Shown: positions 11,736 through 22,822 of the stretch, in pieces | Numbering within the stretch: the first letter of the stretch is position 1 | Layout: each line of letters begins with the position of its first letter | From: Ectocarpus siliculosus | Lineage: Eukaryota; Sar; Phaeophyceae; Ectocarpales; Ectocarpaceae | DNA: 64,000 nucleotides | Direction: 5' to 3' | NCBI GenBank assembly: GCA_000310025.1 | Contig: FN649738.1 | Span: 365,980 to 429,979, forward strand | The notes under the pieces: model-generated | Databases searched by the model: none | Told to the model about the DNA's origin: nothing | What the model saw: the letters and a program-made list of their open reading frames with translations, nothing else | Made by a program: the position numbers and the translations under genes

Positions 11736-12557
11736 CTCTATGTAGGCCCGCATGATCGACTGTAGTAGTATCCGACGATCATATTGTAGACTAGAAGATC
11801 GATTGGGTGAAATGAAGTGCGTGATGTAAACTTCGTTGTGAAGCCCGTTCCAATCGAGGTGGTTTATCCATGAAATTGTGCGACCGATGGTCGATTCCCC
11901 CTCGTGCCTGCAAAGTGAGGGCCTCTTTTCCAAACTTTCGCAGCTCCCGCATATCATTCATGGAACCTATTCGAGGTAGACTACGCCTTGTCTATCGTAC
12001 CACAGCGATCCACACATCCATGACGTCGAAACAAAAGCGTCAGGATTTCCTTTATGAACGCAGGCCCGGTGTGCGTGGTGAGCACACAGCACCGCAACAT
12101 CACGAAAGGTGAAAGAGTTCAAGTTGGTCGAAACTTTGCCCCCTTGTTATCCTCTTGGATGTACACGGCGGCTTCTTCTCCAGTCGGAAATCCGTGGTAG
12201 AGGATACTGTTCAAACGGTTGTGAAATCCTCATGCAGGATTGGGAGAGTCTCCCCGCGGCGTGATAGTCAGTGTTTTGTCTGCCGCGGCGTCGCTGTTCG
12301 GCGGCGATGGCCAATGTTTTCATAAACAGCAGTTATGGATTCTAATACATTGACAGACGTGAGACGCTCGTGCTCTCTTCATCATGCATGTCAGTCCCAC
12401 GCTCGAGTTTGCCGGGACGCTACTGTCCTGATCGCTGTGATTCATTCTGGCTGTGAGAGTCACTCTGGCTGCGAGTTACTTGTTAACAGGGATCATGCTG
12501 GTACAGCTGCTCGCGTTTGGCATCATTTTGCACGGTTGGCGAGTCCAATCGGGCAAC

Positions 12558-12623
12558 GGAACATGCAGCAGCGTCCTCCCATCGATAGGCGGAACATACA
12601 GCAGCGTCCTTCCATCGATAGGC
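12558..12623 (+). repeat. 33-bp tandem duplication
   Basis: Two adjacent 33-base units beginning ggaacat, each containing cagcagcgtcct and catcgataggc, differ at two positions. They lie inside segmental copy A. Confidence 0.6.
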
Positions 12624-13205
12624 GGAAGACACTGGCGGATACTGAGACAATGACTTTAGCAATTGAACAGAAGCGGGCTGAAATTTGTGCCGCCTGCTTC
12701 ACAGTGTTGGCTTTCCCCTGGCGCCAGTTGATATTTGATACTATGCGGGCAAAAAAGTGATGTCAAAATTGATCTTTTCATATGTGATAGGACGTGTTGG
12801 GTATACTCACATCTGTGATCTCTTGCGTTTGCGGATGACGGGCAAGGACGTCTTCGTAAGTGATAAGCCGTGTGTCAGGGTGTGAAATCGTTCCCGAAAC
12901 TAATGTTTCAGCATCGACTTTCATTTGTTGTGTTCTTCGTTAGCCTCGATCGACCACCTAGGTACTTCCCTATTTGATCGTACCGGCTTTTACATAGCAA
13001 TTGCAAGGCATATGGGGGGCGGGTGGTGTTTGTTGCCTGTGGCGTTACCTCCATCGGATCCCCTTCACATACTCCGCTTAACCTTCCACAACTCGCTTGC
13101 TCTCTAGTTACCGTTGCCGTTGTGAAGCGGGCTGCCAATTCTTGTGTTAAATCACATTCGACTATTTTGTTCCCTACCGTTTCCACCGTTTCTGCCCCCG
13201 CATCC

Positions 13206-13702
13206 CCGGTGTTTGCCATCGGGGTTGAGTTTTCGTCGCTTGGCAACGATGTTGTAAAACAAGACGATCACTTCGTGAGCTCGGAACCAGGTTTCCGTTT
13301 TTTTTTGCCTTTGGTGTTCTTTTTGCGGTAGTCATAATGGTGGTCGAGTAGATTATGTTGTGAGGGGTCGAGAACCCTCACTCCGGGCTAAGGGGATGAT
13401 CTCACCACGTTGTGTTAAATTGGTCAAGCAATCTCAAGGCAGATACACAGTGCTCATAAGTGTATCTGAAAGCGGAAGCACCAGAAATATATTTAGTCAT
13501 TTCCAGCTATCATCCGTATGCAAGGAAGTAAGCACAAGATGCCGAACACGCTTAGCACGATGTAGCGCACCCTTCATGCGACTCGCCGATTACCTCACGC
13601 TGCTTCGCGCTTGGTGATGTGAGAGCCTGGTCTGGTGAGAACCTAGCATGCTCCGTCCAGGCTCAATGGTCTAACGACCACGGCATGCACGACACCCCCC
13701 CC
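13206..13702 (-). mobile_element. dispersed element R2, near full-length copy
   Basis: Reverse-complement similarity over about 500 bases to 45461-45981. Shared landmarks are gtcgtgcatgccgt at the 5' end, ccaagcgcgaagc, aacacaacgtggtg, ctactcgaccaccattat, and gttgccaagcgacgaaaac at the 3' end. There is no coding capacity, so the element is non-autonomous. It interrupts segmental copy A: copy C continues across the equivalent point without it. I saw no terminal inverted repeats and could not identify a class. Confidence 0.7.
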
Positions 13703-14688
13703 CGTGCCCGCCGTTTCTTCCACCCTGAGAGAGGCACTCGAGCATACAACGGGACACGGAGACCGTCCCGCGCTTCATTACGAAAGCCCATGAAACCTTT
13801 CCTCGATCCCCAGACTATGTACATCACTTCGTTTCAGGTTGGGGGTTCCGTCTGATCCATGATGTCATGGTCCTAGAAGCTGCCCTAGCCTTCGTTCATA
13901 CCACTGTAGTATCGAAACCTTCAGATACCCACCTTCTTCATTGTTCCTGCAGAGCGCATTCTCCGGCCTGGTTGGGGCCCTGGGGGAACAGGTTCGTGAA
14001 CCCGGCGACAGGTCCGTAGGGCACGTGAAAGATACTGCCTGCATTTCAAATCAGGCACCATTAGCCAGCGTTTTAATACCCGCCCTCCTACTCTTGAATA
14101 CAAGTGATGTTGGGAATGCCAAGCTCTTCCATGTTTAGTCGTGTACACCCCCGACACTGCAGCATCGTGGTGCCCTGCAAGGCCAAGGCTTGACCAGCCG
14201 AGGGCAAGCCTTAAGCCCAAAGGAAACAAAAACAGAGGGTGGACCTACCTTTGAACGATGACGTGGAATCCATGGCCATACCCGCCAACTGCCAACAAAT
14301 GATGGATGCAGAAGAACATGCTCTCTACGCCCAAACCGATCACCAATTTGTGCCATAAACCATTGTGCTGACTGGACAAGATGAAGATTCTAATCTAGAT
14401 CAGAACGCTTGACGGCCATATGTTCCGTTGTTACACGTTTCCGCGATGGCTGCTTCAAAAATAAACCCAGCAAGTACGGCAACGCAGGTTTCGTACTTTC
14501 TGTTGCATTCGAGCATGGCACAGAAGGCTCCAGTATTGCATCGAAATCAAGCCAAGAGCAAACCTACCAATGACGAAACTTCTTGCTCAGACTGAAAGGC
14601 CTTACTACCAACACGTCTCGCGTGACAAATCATTGCTAGTTGCTGACACGACGGCCATTCAACCGCCTTTTCCACATTTACGCCTATA

Positions 14689-15326
14689 CAGTTGGCGCCC
14701 GCAGTTAAGAAACGCTTATTTCAGGTCCAGCCTCGAATTCCTATTGTGGACTATAAACTCAGCGTATGTGGTTCAGTTTCTTATATATGTTATTTTTTAG
14801 AAGGTGCTTCTTGATGTCCCCGAGCTGGCTCGTCGACAGCTCTTTCTTGTTGATCTCTGAGGGTTACCAGCTTGGTCAAGCCCTCACGAGAGCTGGCGGA
14901 GAGCACCATCAAAGCCGTGTACAGCAGACAGCATGTCGTGGTTCGCAGCCTGTCCGGTGTGCTGTGCCAAAGCTTTAGCGCCAGCAGAGAGCGTGGCAGA
15001 GCCCGCAGGGGGCCGGAGGGGGCGCCGCAAAAAAAACACTTCCCCCTCGTCGTACAACTAATAATAATGCACTATGGGAGGGGGGGGTAGGGGGAGAGGG
15101 GGAAAGAGCGAGAGAGCTGTGGGGTTTGTTTCTTATTCGACACACTCCCCCGTAAACCCTCGTTTCTTATGTAGTAGGGCAGCGGTCGCCGCTGTGTTTC
15201 TTATTGAGACATTTCTTGTTGTGTGACCCAGATTGAGCTATGTTCTTAACCCTATTTTCTTGTTTTTCGTGAAAAAGTGAGCCTCAATTTCTTAACAAAA
15301 TATTTCTTAACTGCGGGCGCCAACTG
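14689..15326. mobile_element. 638-bp TIR element with TA target duplication
   Basis: The ends are perfect inverted repeats of about 24 bases beginning CAGTTGGCGCCCGCAGTTAA. Each end is flanked by TA (14687-14688 and 15327-15328), as expected for a TA target-site duplication. The interior is G-rich near the middle and carries many TTTCTTA motifs toward the right end, possible transposase-binding repeats. No transposase is encoded, so this is a non-autonomous DNA transposon, perhaps of Tc1/mariner type judging by TA and the CAGT end. Confidence 0.75.
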
Positions 15327-15554
15327 TAGACAAGGCACGCTCGTGCTCTCAATATTTCGTAGTCCTCCTGCTGGTCGTAGACCTCGAGTTAGTCCATATT
15401 CCCGTCACCCAAAAAGCCCATACAGATGGGAAAAATCGTCCAAATACTCCAGGTCATGGAACAATCATGTTCATTATCAACACCCCAAACAGCGCTCTCA
15501 GTGTAGAAATCCATCACGACGTTCACCCTGCAACCAGGGGGAACTCTGCTCAAT

Positions 15555-16334
15555 CTATATCGTCTACCCAGCAGTTTTCAAAGATTCGAGGGCCACGAAA
15601 CACTGTCGAGCCCTGTAAAAGTAGAACCAAGCCCCAAAGTGACAAGCCCACTCGGCCACTTAACGCCTTCAAGCGGCTGACAGAAGCTGTCGCCAAGCCA
15701 AAGAGTCTCAAGACTCGCCCGCAAAGTAGTGAAGGGAGAGTCGGAGACACCGACAAGATCAAGCTCGCGTAAACGCGTGCTCGGGATTTCCAGAAGGCGA
15801 ATCCCCGACGGTGTTGAAAATTCCAAGGATTTCAGCGCCGGCGGCTACCTCACGTTGTCAATAGGCTGATTGCAGCCGCAGAGAGGCAGTCTCTCAGGTC
15901 TGTGCGGCCACACGATGTCTTCAATGGGCTGGTCAAAAGCTTGTCCAAGAAAGATCGCCCGCAGGCCTAAGGAAAATTCGCTCCAACAAGCGAACGATTG
16001 AAAGGGCCTCAACACGTGCAGTCAGAAGGCCCGAAGGAAAGTCGGAGCGCGCAGAATGAAAGGCGTTCCAAACCCACCGCCCTTCAACCGCCTCGTGGAA
16101 CAGCAGCAGGTGAATCTCTTTGATGCCCTCAGGCCATTGCACCTCGCTCAAGCCCACGTTACCCACGCTTGGAGCACCCGCCGACGAGTCAGGAGCCTTG
16201 TCGGTGACCTTGACCCCCGCTATGTACGCGTTGAGTGAAAGTCCACTCCAACCTGGGTACCTTGCGAGGTTGCAGGACTCTCGATGGTGGGATTTCCGCC
16301 TCCTGCTGTCCTTGAACCACATTTGGGAGGACTA
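15555..16334 (-). pseudogene. FNIP/LRR-like pseudogene, minus arm of chimera
   Basis: Read on the minus strand, this arm matches the intact paralogue from the QEAEIPP region through the WPSGLVTLGLG and VSWPSNL repeats. It carries frameshifts and at least one stop (the RWPP motif is R-stop-PP). It ends head-to-head with the plus-strand arm at about 16335. Confidence 0.75.
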
Positions 16335-16676
16335 TCCCCCTTCACTACCTTGCCGGCGAGCCTCGAGACTCTTTGGCTTGGCAATGTGTTCCGCCAGTCC
16401 CTTGAAGGCGTTATCTGGCCGAGTGGGCTTGCCACCTTGGGACTTGGTTGTTTTTTTACGGGGCTGAATCGCAGTGTTTCGTGGCCCCCGAATCTTCGAA
16501 ACCTGTACTTGGTGAGAGAGATTGATCGGGTTGAGGACCCCCCCTCCGGCTGCAAGGTTACTATCGCGAAGGATGGCACCACGGACCGCCAGTCCTTCGG
16601 GCTCGGTTATTATGAGAGCCAGTCCTTCGGGCTCGGTGATTATGACATGCACGATGGTAGATGGAATGACTACTAA
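16335..16676 (+). pseudogene. FNIP/LRR-like pseudogene, plus arm of chimera
   Basis: Only the C-terminal half is present, beginning in the middle of a repeat at FTTLPASLETLWLG and running through WPSGLATLGLG, VSWPPNLRNLYL and an acidic/Gln-rich tail to a stop at 16676. Near the end a 30-base unit is duplicated (QSFGLGYYES then QSFGLGDYDM, about 16590-16650). The 3' flank resembles that of the copy at 9688-10842. With no N-terminus, and a promoterless head-to-head partner, it is most likely non-functional. The ORF does read through the junction from an ATG at 16284. Confidence 0.7.
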
Positions 16677-16889
16677 GTCGATTTCTAGGGCTAGTTTGGA
16701 AGGTGACCGAAACTTTGCGTGCTTTCGTCTAGTGCTGAACGCGGTAAAGTAGGTGGAATTGTGTTGGTAGTTCAGCATGGTATTACAAGCGAAACGTGCT
16801 GGTCGGAGGTTTTTTCAGTGTGAGCAAGGAGTTTCGTCACAGTTCGGTTTGTTCGTCGTGGATTGCGGTCCCGCATTGTTACATATTTG

Positions 16890-17250
16890 AATGCATAACT
16901 ATGTATGCTGATGCCATACGTTTCGAGCTCATTTCCATCGCCGCCGTCAGATCGGCAAAAAATAATTCCTTTCTCTGTGCGTGTTACGTTGTTATATAAC
17001 CCTACCGTTAACGTCTGGGCTCTCGCGCTCAGTCCGCTTGCTAGATAGATTTACGCAGCTCCGGTTCCGGCGGACGGGATGCCGTCCCCTCCGTCCCGGG
17101 GCTCCGTTCTGGTGTTAAGCTATTGCTCCAATACTCACAGCTCAAATTTCGTACGTAGGGAAATATTCCTGGCGGTGTCCCCACCGATTGCCGTATTCAC
17201 TCCATATGCTCCCCTCTCCCGCTACGTAAAACCGAAAACCTCTACAAATT
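16890..17250. other. spacer, nothing recognised
   Basis: This contains the short shared motif gttaacgtctgggct but no coding segment I can support. Confidence 0.35.
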
Positions 17251-17600
17251 TTGAGAGGAAGCATACGAGCTTGAACATCCCTTTCGATTAACACTGTGCC
17301 CCTCATGGGTTTCGATTTTCGATGTTGTAGCGCGAGATCGAGGTGCTGATGAAGCCAGTTCACCAGTTCTTCTCCTACGCCATAAACACGTACTGTTGGA
17401 GTTTTTGATCTACGGCTCAAATTATTTTTACGGCGATTCCCTCGATATTTATGTAACCGCCTCAAACTTCGTTGATCCATATCCCTCACTCAGGTTGTTT
17501 CGTTTTGTGTGCGAACACCCATTCCCTTCCATACTACAGGACGGCGCTATATTTATTTATGAGCAGTCTGGCGTAGCCACAAGCCCAGAACATCGATGGA
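17250..17600 (-). repeat. decayed dispersed element R3, copy 1
   Basis: Similar in order to 28430-29070: both contain gtagcgcgagatcgag, a gatctacggc motif, ttgtttcgtt, and tctggcgtagcc or cctggcgtagcc. The minus strand of this copy holds a 115-codon open frame (17142-17489) with motif ELVNWLHQHLDLALQHRK, while the equivalent frame in the second copy is broken. I infer the remains of a coding element, family unknown. Confidence 0.4.
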
Positions 17601-18615
17601 ACTGCTCACGTTTGAAGAAGCCCGACAGTGCTTCACCGATAGCGTGTTGATTCCCCACCCTACACTGGTTCCGCGCCGAACAACGTGTCCTGTTATCTAT
17701 GGCACAACTGAACAACGCAGATTGAGCGTGTGTGTTTGTGGCATGGTTCTGGACCTACGTAAGTCGTCACCACAACTTTCGGAATACACTTGACGCATCA
17801 GCCGGGGGCGCACGGGAGAAAGGTCGCACAGAGGGTTTGTACGGAAGCTTATTTTCTCTGCACTTTCCCTCCGCGCTGCGTGCCACACATTACAGAAGGA
17901 TTCAGCGGTTGGAAGTCGAATATGCTGCGAACGCCAAAGGTGAACGGAGAGTAGTGAAAACGAAGCCTGCCCACTAATGAGTTCTGAGTCAAGATTAAAT
18001 GAGGGCTTGTCGACTGTGCGGTACTTGCGGCAATCGAAACAAGCAAAAAATAAATTCGCTTCGAAGTACATGTATTCTACCTCGTATGTTTGAAGTGTTC
18101 TTCATTTTCATTTCGTTGGTGACGCCTCTGGAGAAGAGGAAACCACAGAAGTGCGTAGCAAGAAATTTATTTCGTCGTGCGCCCCTACGAACACATGACG
18201 CTGTCAAATTGTGTGACGATATACTCCTGAAAGCAAAACCCAGATTGTTTGACGCGCATAGATTCGAACACACGCTCCAGACATCAGGAGTTGCAAGGGT
18301 TCGAGGTGGATCACCCAGTCACTCTCTCCCGCCATGATGTGACTCCCCGTGGTAAATCGAAAGAACAGCTGTTGTACACCAACACATGGGAAAAAAATCT
18401 ACGGTGAAGCCAATGTGATTTGATGGGTTTTCGGTGTTTCACGGCAAAATGGGAATGCCCCTGACGCATGAATGATTAATGTATCCATCTCTACGAACAA
18501 TGACACCGCAAAAATCATTCCTGACAGAGTAAATTAGTCGCTGGTCAGTCTTCTCGGAGAGCCTGTGATCTCGAGTGCGTTCGCCTTATGGGGAACGTGT
18601 CTGCTCGTTGTTTGG
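17600..18615. other. spacer, nothing recognised
   Basis: Short ORFs only, with no splice-consistent coding segment. Confidence 0.35.
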
Positions 18616-19950
18616 TCCGCAGGTCGACTGCAGCACTCGCATATGTATGGACTATGAAATTGATTGGGTGAAATGAACTAACCGCCTGCCGTGAAACTAC
18701 ACGTGGAAGCCCGTTCCAATCTAGGTGTGAATTTTCGATGCCGTTGTGCAGCCCATGGTGGACACGCCGTCGTCCTGCCTGCGGTGAAGAACCTTTTCGT
18801 CAGCTTTTTCCCATGTTCCATTTGTCGCCATCTTCGAAAACGATACGCGTGAGGTTTCAACTACAGCTTGTTCTTCGAATTCACACATCATGATGTAGTC
18901 ACAAGCGCGCCAGGACTTTCCCTGACATGAATGTCTTCCCCCTGTGAGTATCTGCAGCGGACATACAAGACCGCAATAACACAGGAGGGGTTACATAGTT
19001 CGCGTTATCTGCAGTCGAATCTCCATGATAAATGTTTTTGTTCGAACGGTGATAAAACCCTCATGCAGGATTCGGAGGGTTGCATGTAGATAATAGTGTA
19101 GGATATTGTTTTTTGCCTGCCGAGACGGTGGTGTTTGGCGGGGATGATTCACGTTTTCAGCAACATCACGTTCAGATTCACAATCATTAGCAGACGTGAG
19201 ACGCTTCGTGTTGTGATGTATTTATCACGTTCATGTCACTTACTACACGCTCGAGTTTGGCGGGTGGCTACAGGGCTGATCGCCGCGATTCACTCCGACT
19301 GTGTGAGTCACTTATTGACAAAGGTTAATTCTGGTCAGCAACTTACTTTTGTTTTTCTTCCTCGACGATAAGACAATTACACAGCAGCGCCCGCGCATCG
19401 ATATGCGAAAGAATCTGACGGATATGGAGATGACTGATTTCGTTAATTGAACAAGACATGTTTGAAATGTGTGCCAAAATTGTACTACTAACCCTAACCC
19501 TACATTCACATTTTTTTCTTTCCTCGCACCATCTGATACTTTTGATGCGGCTGTGCGGGAAAATACCCAACGACGAAATTTTTCAATCACTCCCATCGAT
19601 AGGACTCGTCAGGTGGAGGCAATCTCTCTTTTGTGTAGGGCTGGCATGCAAGAACATCCAGAGCTGGCAAGCATTTCTTCAGGTGTGAAATCGCTCCTGG
19701 AACCAATGTTCCACCAACGTTCATATCCTGTTTCACTTGTCAACCCTCCGTCAACCATGCCGCAAACCCTACATATTTCCTGTTTTCACATGGCAGCTGC
19801 AAGGCATGGATGGGGGGGAGGAGGGTTTTGGGTATTGATTCCCTATGACATTGGCTCCATTTTGCTTCACATCCTCTGCTTCACTTTGCACAGCTCCCTC
19901 GCTCTGGTCACCCTACGTTCCCATACACATAAAAGGTTTTGTTGCCGAAG
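18615..19950 (+). repeat. segmental repeat, copy B
   Basis: Diverged copy of 11735-13150, with landmarks gattgggtgaaatgaa, aagcccgttccaatc, ctcatgcaggattcgg, gcagacgtgagacgct and acgctcgagtttggcggg in the same order. Its 3' part (19630-19930) also matches copy C. The short ORFs are not preserved between copies. Confidence 0.55.
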
Positions 19951-20576
19951 GCAATCAATTCTTCTGTCGAATTCGGTGTGTGCGGACGGGTCTTAGATTT
20001 TGGTCTCGGAAGTCGGTAACAGTTGGAAATCAAGCCTGAATCTGGTTTCGAAGGAACTGCTTGCGAAGATGGCATCTCTCTTCTCTTTGTTTGGAAGTTT
20101 TTCAAGAAGTCAAATATTGTGATGTCACGCACGTGGCCGTTTGCCCTGTATATTTCTGCTCACAACACGTTCAGACATACACCGAGGAGCTCCCGTGCTC
20201 CCGTGCAGCACCGGCGGACTACTTTACGATGCCGAACCTCCTTCCATTGTAGAAGCAAAACCATCGAACTGGAGACCTCTATGTACTGCACGCTTTCGTT
20301 GTCTAGCTGTGCGTGAGAATAATACGAAGTACGAAAGAGGGACTACACGGCTATACATCTATCGCTGGCATGTGGCTCCTGCTGTCACACTTTATTGGGC
20401 ACCGCATCACATTCTCACTCACACCACCGCGGAAGCTTTTGGGTGCGCCCTTCCTCTGAGCTGTTTGCTTTCATCTCTGTTTGCCGGGTAGGCTGACCCT
20501 CAGGTAGCGTGCTGCGCAACGCGTGACCAATTCCCCTTCCGAGTGGCGTGTGTTGTCTGTCGTGTAAAAAAACGTC

Positions 20577-20822
20577 TAGGCGTGTCCTAACCATTCCACA
20601 TGTTCAAGAATCAGACATGAAACAATGGTCTAACCATTGGAGGCGGAAAGACAAAGGCGTGGTACAGGAAGGAAGTAGTTGACGAGCGCACAGAGTTCAC
20701 TGCTACGTACCAGTTAGAGCAGGAGGTGCCCCTCGTGGAACCCGCACCCTCTACTGTAGAGTGCTCTGGAAGGCCTGCATTCTAAGTTGCGGTCAACCAT
20801 GAGTTAAGTTAGGACACGCCCT
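20577..20822. mobile_element. possible MITE with 16-bp inverted ends
   Basis: The left end reads taggcgtgtcctaacc and the right end, reverse-complemented, reads tagggcgtgtcctaac. The interval is about 245 bases and has no coding capacity. I could not fix a target-site duplication, so the call is tentative. Confidence 0.35.
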
Positions 20823-20919
20823 ATCCTCTTCCATGCTGTGAATTCCGAGTTCCCTGCTCCATTATTGGTCCAGAGGGTAAAGACGCGCCCGGTTAATGTC
20901 AACACATATGCCCCGTTGT

Positions 20920-21560
20920 GTGGGGACGACATGCAAGAACGTCTTCGGAGCTTCCAAGCCGTTCCTTCAGGTATGGCATAGTTCCTGGAAGCATTCAATG
21001 TGTGAGACACGACTTCATACTTGCTTAATTCATTCGTCAACCATGCCACGAACCCTAGTTTCGGTTTCCATACGTGGCAATTGCAAAGCGTGTGGGGGGT
21101 GGAGAGCATCGCCTCCAATACATTCCCTTTCACATTTTCCACTTCACTTTCCACGGCTCCCTCGCTCTTCTGATTCACTTCCCCATCATCACCGTTTCCG
21201 TTGCAAAGCGGGCAATCAACTCCTTCTAGTCACAAGTATCCCTCCGACGCCCGCCGTGTCACCTTGAGAAAAGTAATATCGAGCAAACGCACGGAGTTTC
21301 CCCCATTCGTTGCCAAAGTCCATGAAGATGTACCTCCATATCCAGACTACATCACTTCGTTTTACAGTAGTTATTTCATTCCGTCCGATCCATGCTTTCA
21401 TGGTCCTCGACGCTGCCTCGGTATTCATTCATACTACACGTCTCCAGATGTTGTCATCTACGACGACTATCAGAACGTTCATTAGGGCCCCACTCGTTCG
21501 CTTCTCCCGCAGGGCGCATTCTACCCGGCCCCGCCAAGCGGAACCGGGGGAGCAATCAGG
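20920..21560 (+). repeat. segmental repeat, copy C
   Basis: Matches the 3' parts of copies A and B: catgcaagaac, gtcaaccatgcc, gcaattgcaaagcgtgtgggg, cagactacatcacttcg and agggcgcattct. It lies directly behind the stop codon of the intact minus-strand FNIP-like gene. Confidence 0.55.
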
Positions 21561-21625
21561 CACCCCGATCCATCAACGTATCATTCTGCACCATTCCGCA
21601 CTACAGGCAAGGCACGATATCATGT

Positions 21626-22822
21626 TCACATTGCATAGGAGCCGTCGTCGTCATCGCCGCCATCGAAACAGTCCTCGTACCCGTTATCTAAGTCCGGATC
21701 ATAGAAATCATGGTCCAAATCGTCGAAACCATCACGTTCGGCATCGAAAGACTGGCTCTCCGTGTCGTAATCCTTCACGATGGTAACCATGCAGCTTTTG
21801 GGGTACTCTAGCCAATCCATCTCATTCACCAAGTATAGGTTTTGAAGATTCGGGGGCCACGACACACCGCCATTCAACCCTGTAAAACGTGATCCCAGCC
21901 CCAACGTGACAAGCCCACTCGGCCAGTTCACGCCTTCAAGGGACTGGCAGAAGTTATTGCCAAGCCAAAGAGCCTCCAGGCTCGCTGGTAAATTAGTGAA
22001 GGGGGAGTTGAAACGGTCCCGATGGGGCTCAAGCACGTCCAAACGCGTGTTTGGGTCTTCGCGTAGGCAGATCTGCGACGGAGGTGAAAATTCCAAGGAC
22101 TTCAACGCCGGCGGCCACCTCACGTTGTCAATAGGTTGATTGCAGCCCGGGAACGACAGTCTCTCGAGCCCGCTGGGCCACACCACGTCTTCGATGGGCT
22201 GGTCAAAAGCATCCCCAAGGAAGATCTCTCGCAGGTCGGAAGGAAAATTTGCTCCAACAAGCGAACGATTGAAAGAGCCTCTATTTGCGAAGCCGGAAGA
22301 CCCGTAGCTAAGCCGGAGCGCGCAGAAAGAGAGGCGTTCCAGACCCGCCGGCCACGCCACCCCCTCAATGTCCCCGTCAAACAGCAGCAGGTTGACCTCT
22401 TTGATGCCCTCGGGCCATTGCACCTCGCTCAAGTCCACGTTCCCCACGCTTGAAGCACCCGCCCAAGAGTTGGGAGTCTCTTCGGTAGTCTCAGTCCACC
22501 ATGCACGGCTACGGAAAGTCCACTTCAACCTGAGCACCCTGCGAGGTTGCAGGACTCTCGTTGGTGGGATATCGGCCTGCCGCTGCGCTTGAACCACATT
22601 TGGGAGGACCGTCGCCAGGCGTATCTGCGGCACCCCTTCGCCGATAAGCATGCGCTCCACTGGAACCCCTTCTCGACACGCGTTGCACAGGCCGAGGCAC
22701 GATTCTTGTGTGGCCCGATAATCCTTCACGAAGCCGGAAACGACCGCGAACTGTAATGCGCGTAAAGCGCGGTCTCGCATGTGCTCCTCACCCGGGCATT
22801 CTTCCACAGCAACCGCCGCCAT
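21626..22822 (-). CDS. FNIP/LRR-like repeat protein (intact copy)
   Basis: An intronless 398-residue ORF. The ATG at 22822 is preceded by a favourable context and conserved in the copy at 9688. Residues 1-125 form an N-terminal region of unknown fold (motifs VSGFVKDY, LCNACREGVPVERM, RVLQPRRVLRL). Residues 130-345 hold about eight repeats of roughly 23 residues with pattern WPxxLxxLxLGxxFxxxIxxV (e.g. VVWPSGLERLSF, VNWPSGLVTLGLG, VSWPPNLQNLYL), one of them interrupted by an insertion. The last 50 residues are strongly acidic (runs of Asp). The repeats resemble the FNIP/LRR class, which forms a binding surface. There is no signal peptide or membrane segment, so an intracellular binding protein is likely; the partner is unknown. 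Two damaged paralogues lie at 9688-10842 and 15555-16676. Confidence 0.8.
   Translation of the reverse strand: MAAVAVEECPGEEHMRDRALRALQFAVVSGFVKDYRATQESCLGLCNACREGVPVERMLIGEGVPQIRLATVLPNVVQAQRQADIPPTRVLQPRRVLRLKWTFRSRAWWTETTEETPNSWAGASSVGNVDLSEVQWPEGIKEVNLLLFDGDIEGVAWPAGLERLSFCALRLSYGSSGFANRGSFNRSLVGANFPSDLREIFLGDAFDQPIEDVVWPSGLERLSFPGCNQPIDNVRWPPALKSLEFSPPSQICLREDPNTRLDVLEPHRDRFNSPFTNLPASLEALWLGNNFCQSLEGVNWPSGLVTLGLGSRFTGLNGGVSWPPNLQNLYLVNEMDWLEYPKSCMVTIVKDYDTESQSFDAERDGFDDLDHDFYDPDLDNGYEDCFDGGDDDDGSYAM

Larger units (their letters stand above)
11735..14000 (+). repeat. segmental repeat, copy A
   Basis: Diverged similarity in the same order links this stretch to 18615-19950 (copy B) and, for its last part, to 20920-21560 (copy C). 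Shared landmarks are gattgggtgaaatgaa, aagcccgttccaatc, ctcatgcaggatt, gcagacgtgagacgct-like and acgctcgagttt motifs. Copy A is interrupted at 13206-13702 by a transposon of family R2. Short ORFs inside are not conserved as proteins between copies, so I treat it as non-coding or long decayed. Confidence 0.6.

Noticed and set aside
12335-12760. 141-codon ORF
   Set aside because: It lies in segmental repeat A, includes the 33-bp tandem duplication, and its frame is not preserved in copy B.
19488-19502. Telomere-like ctaaccctaaccct
   Set aside because: Only two units, inside segmental repeat B, with no continuation; not an interstitial telomere array of note.
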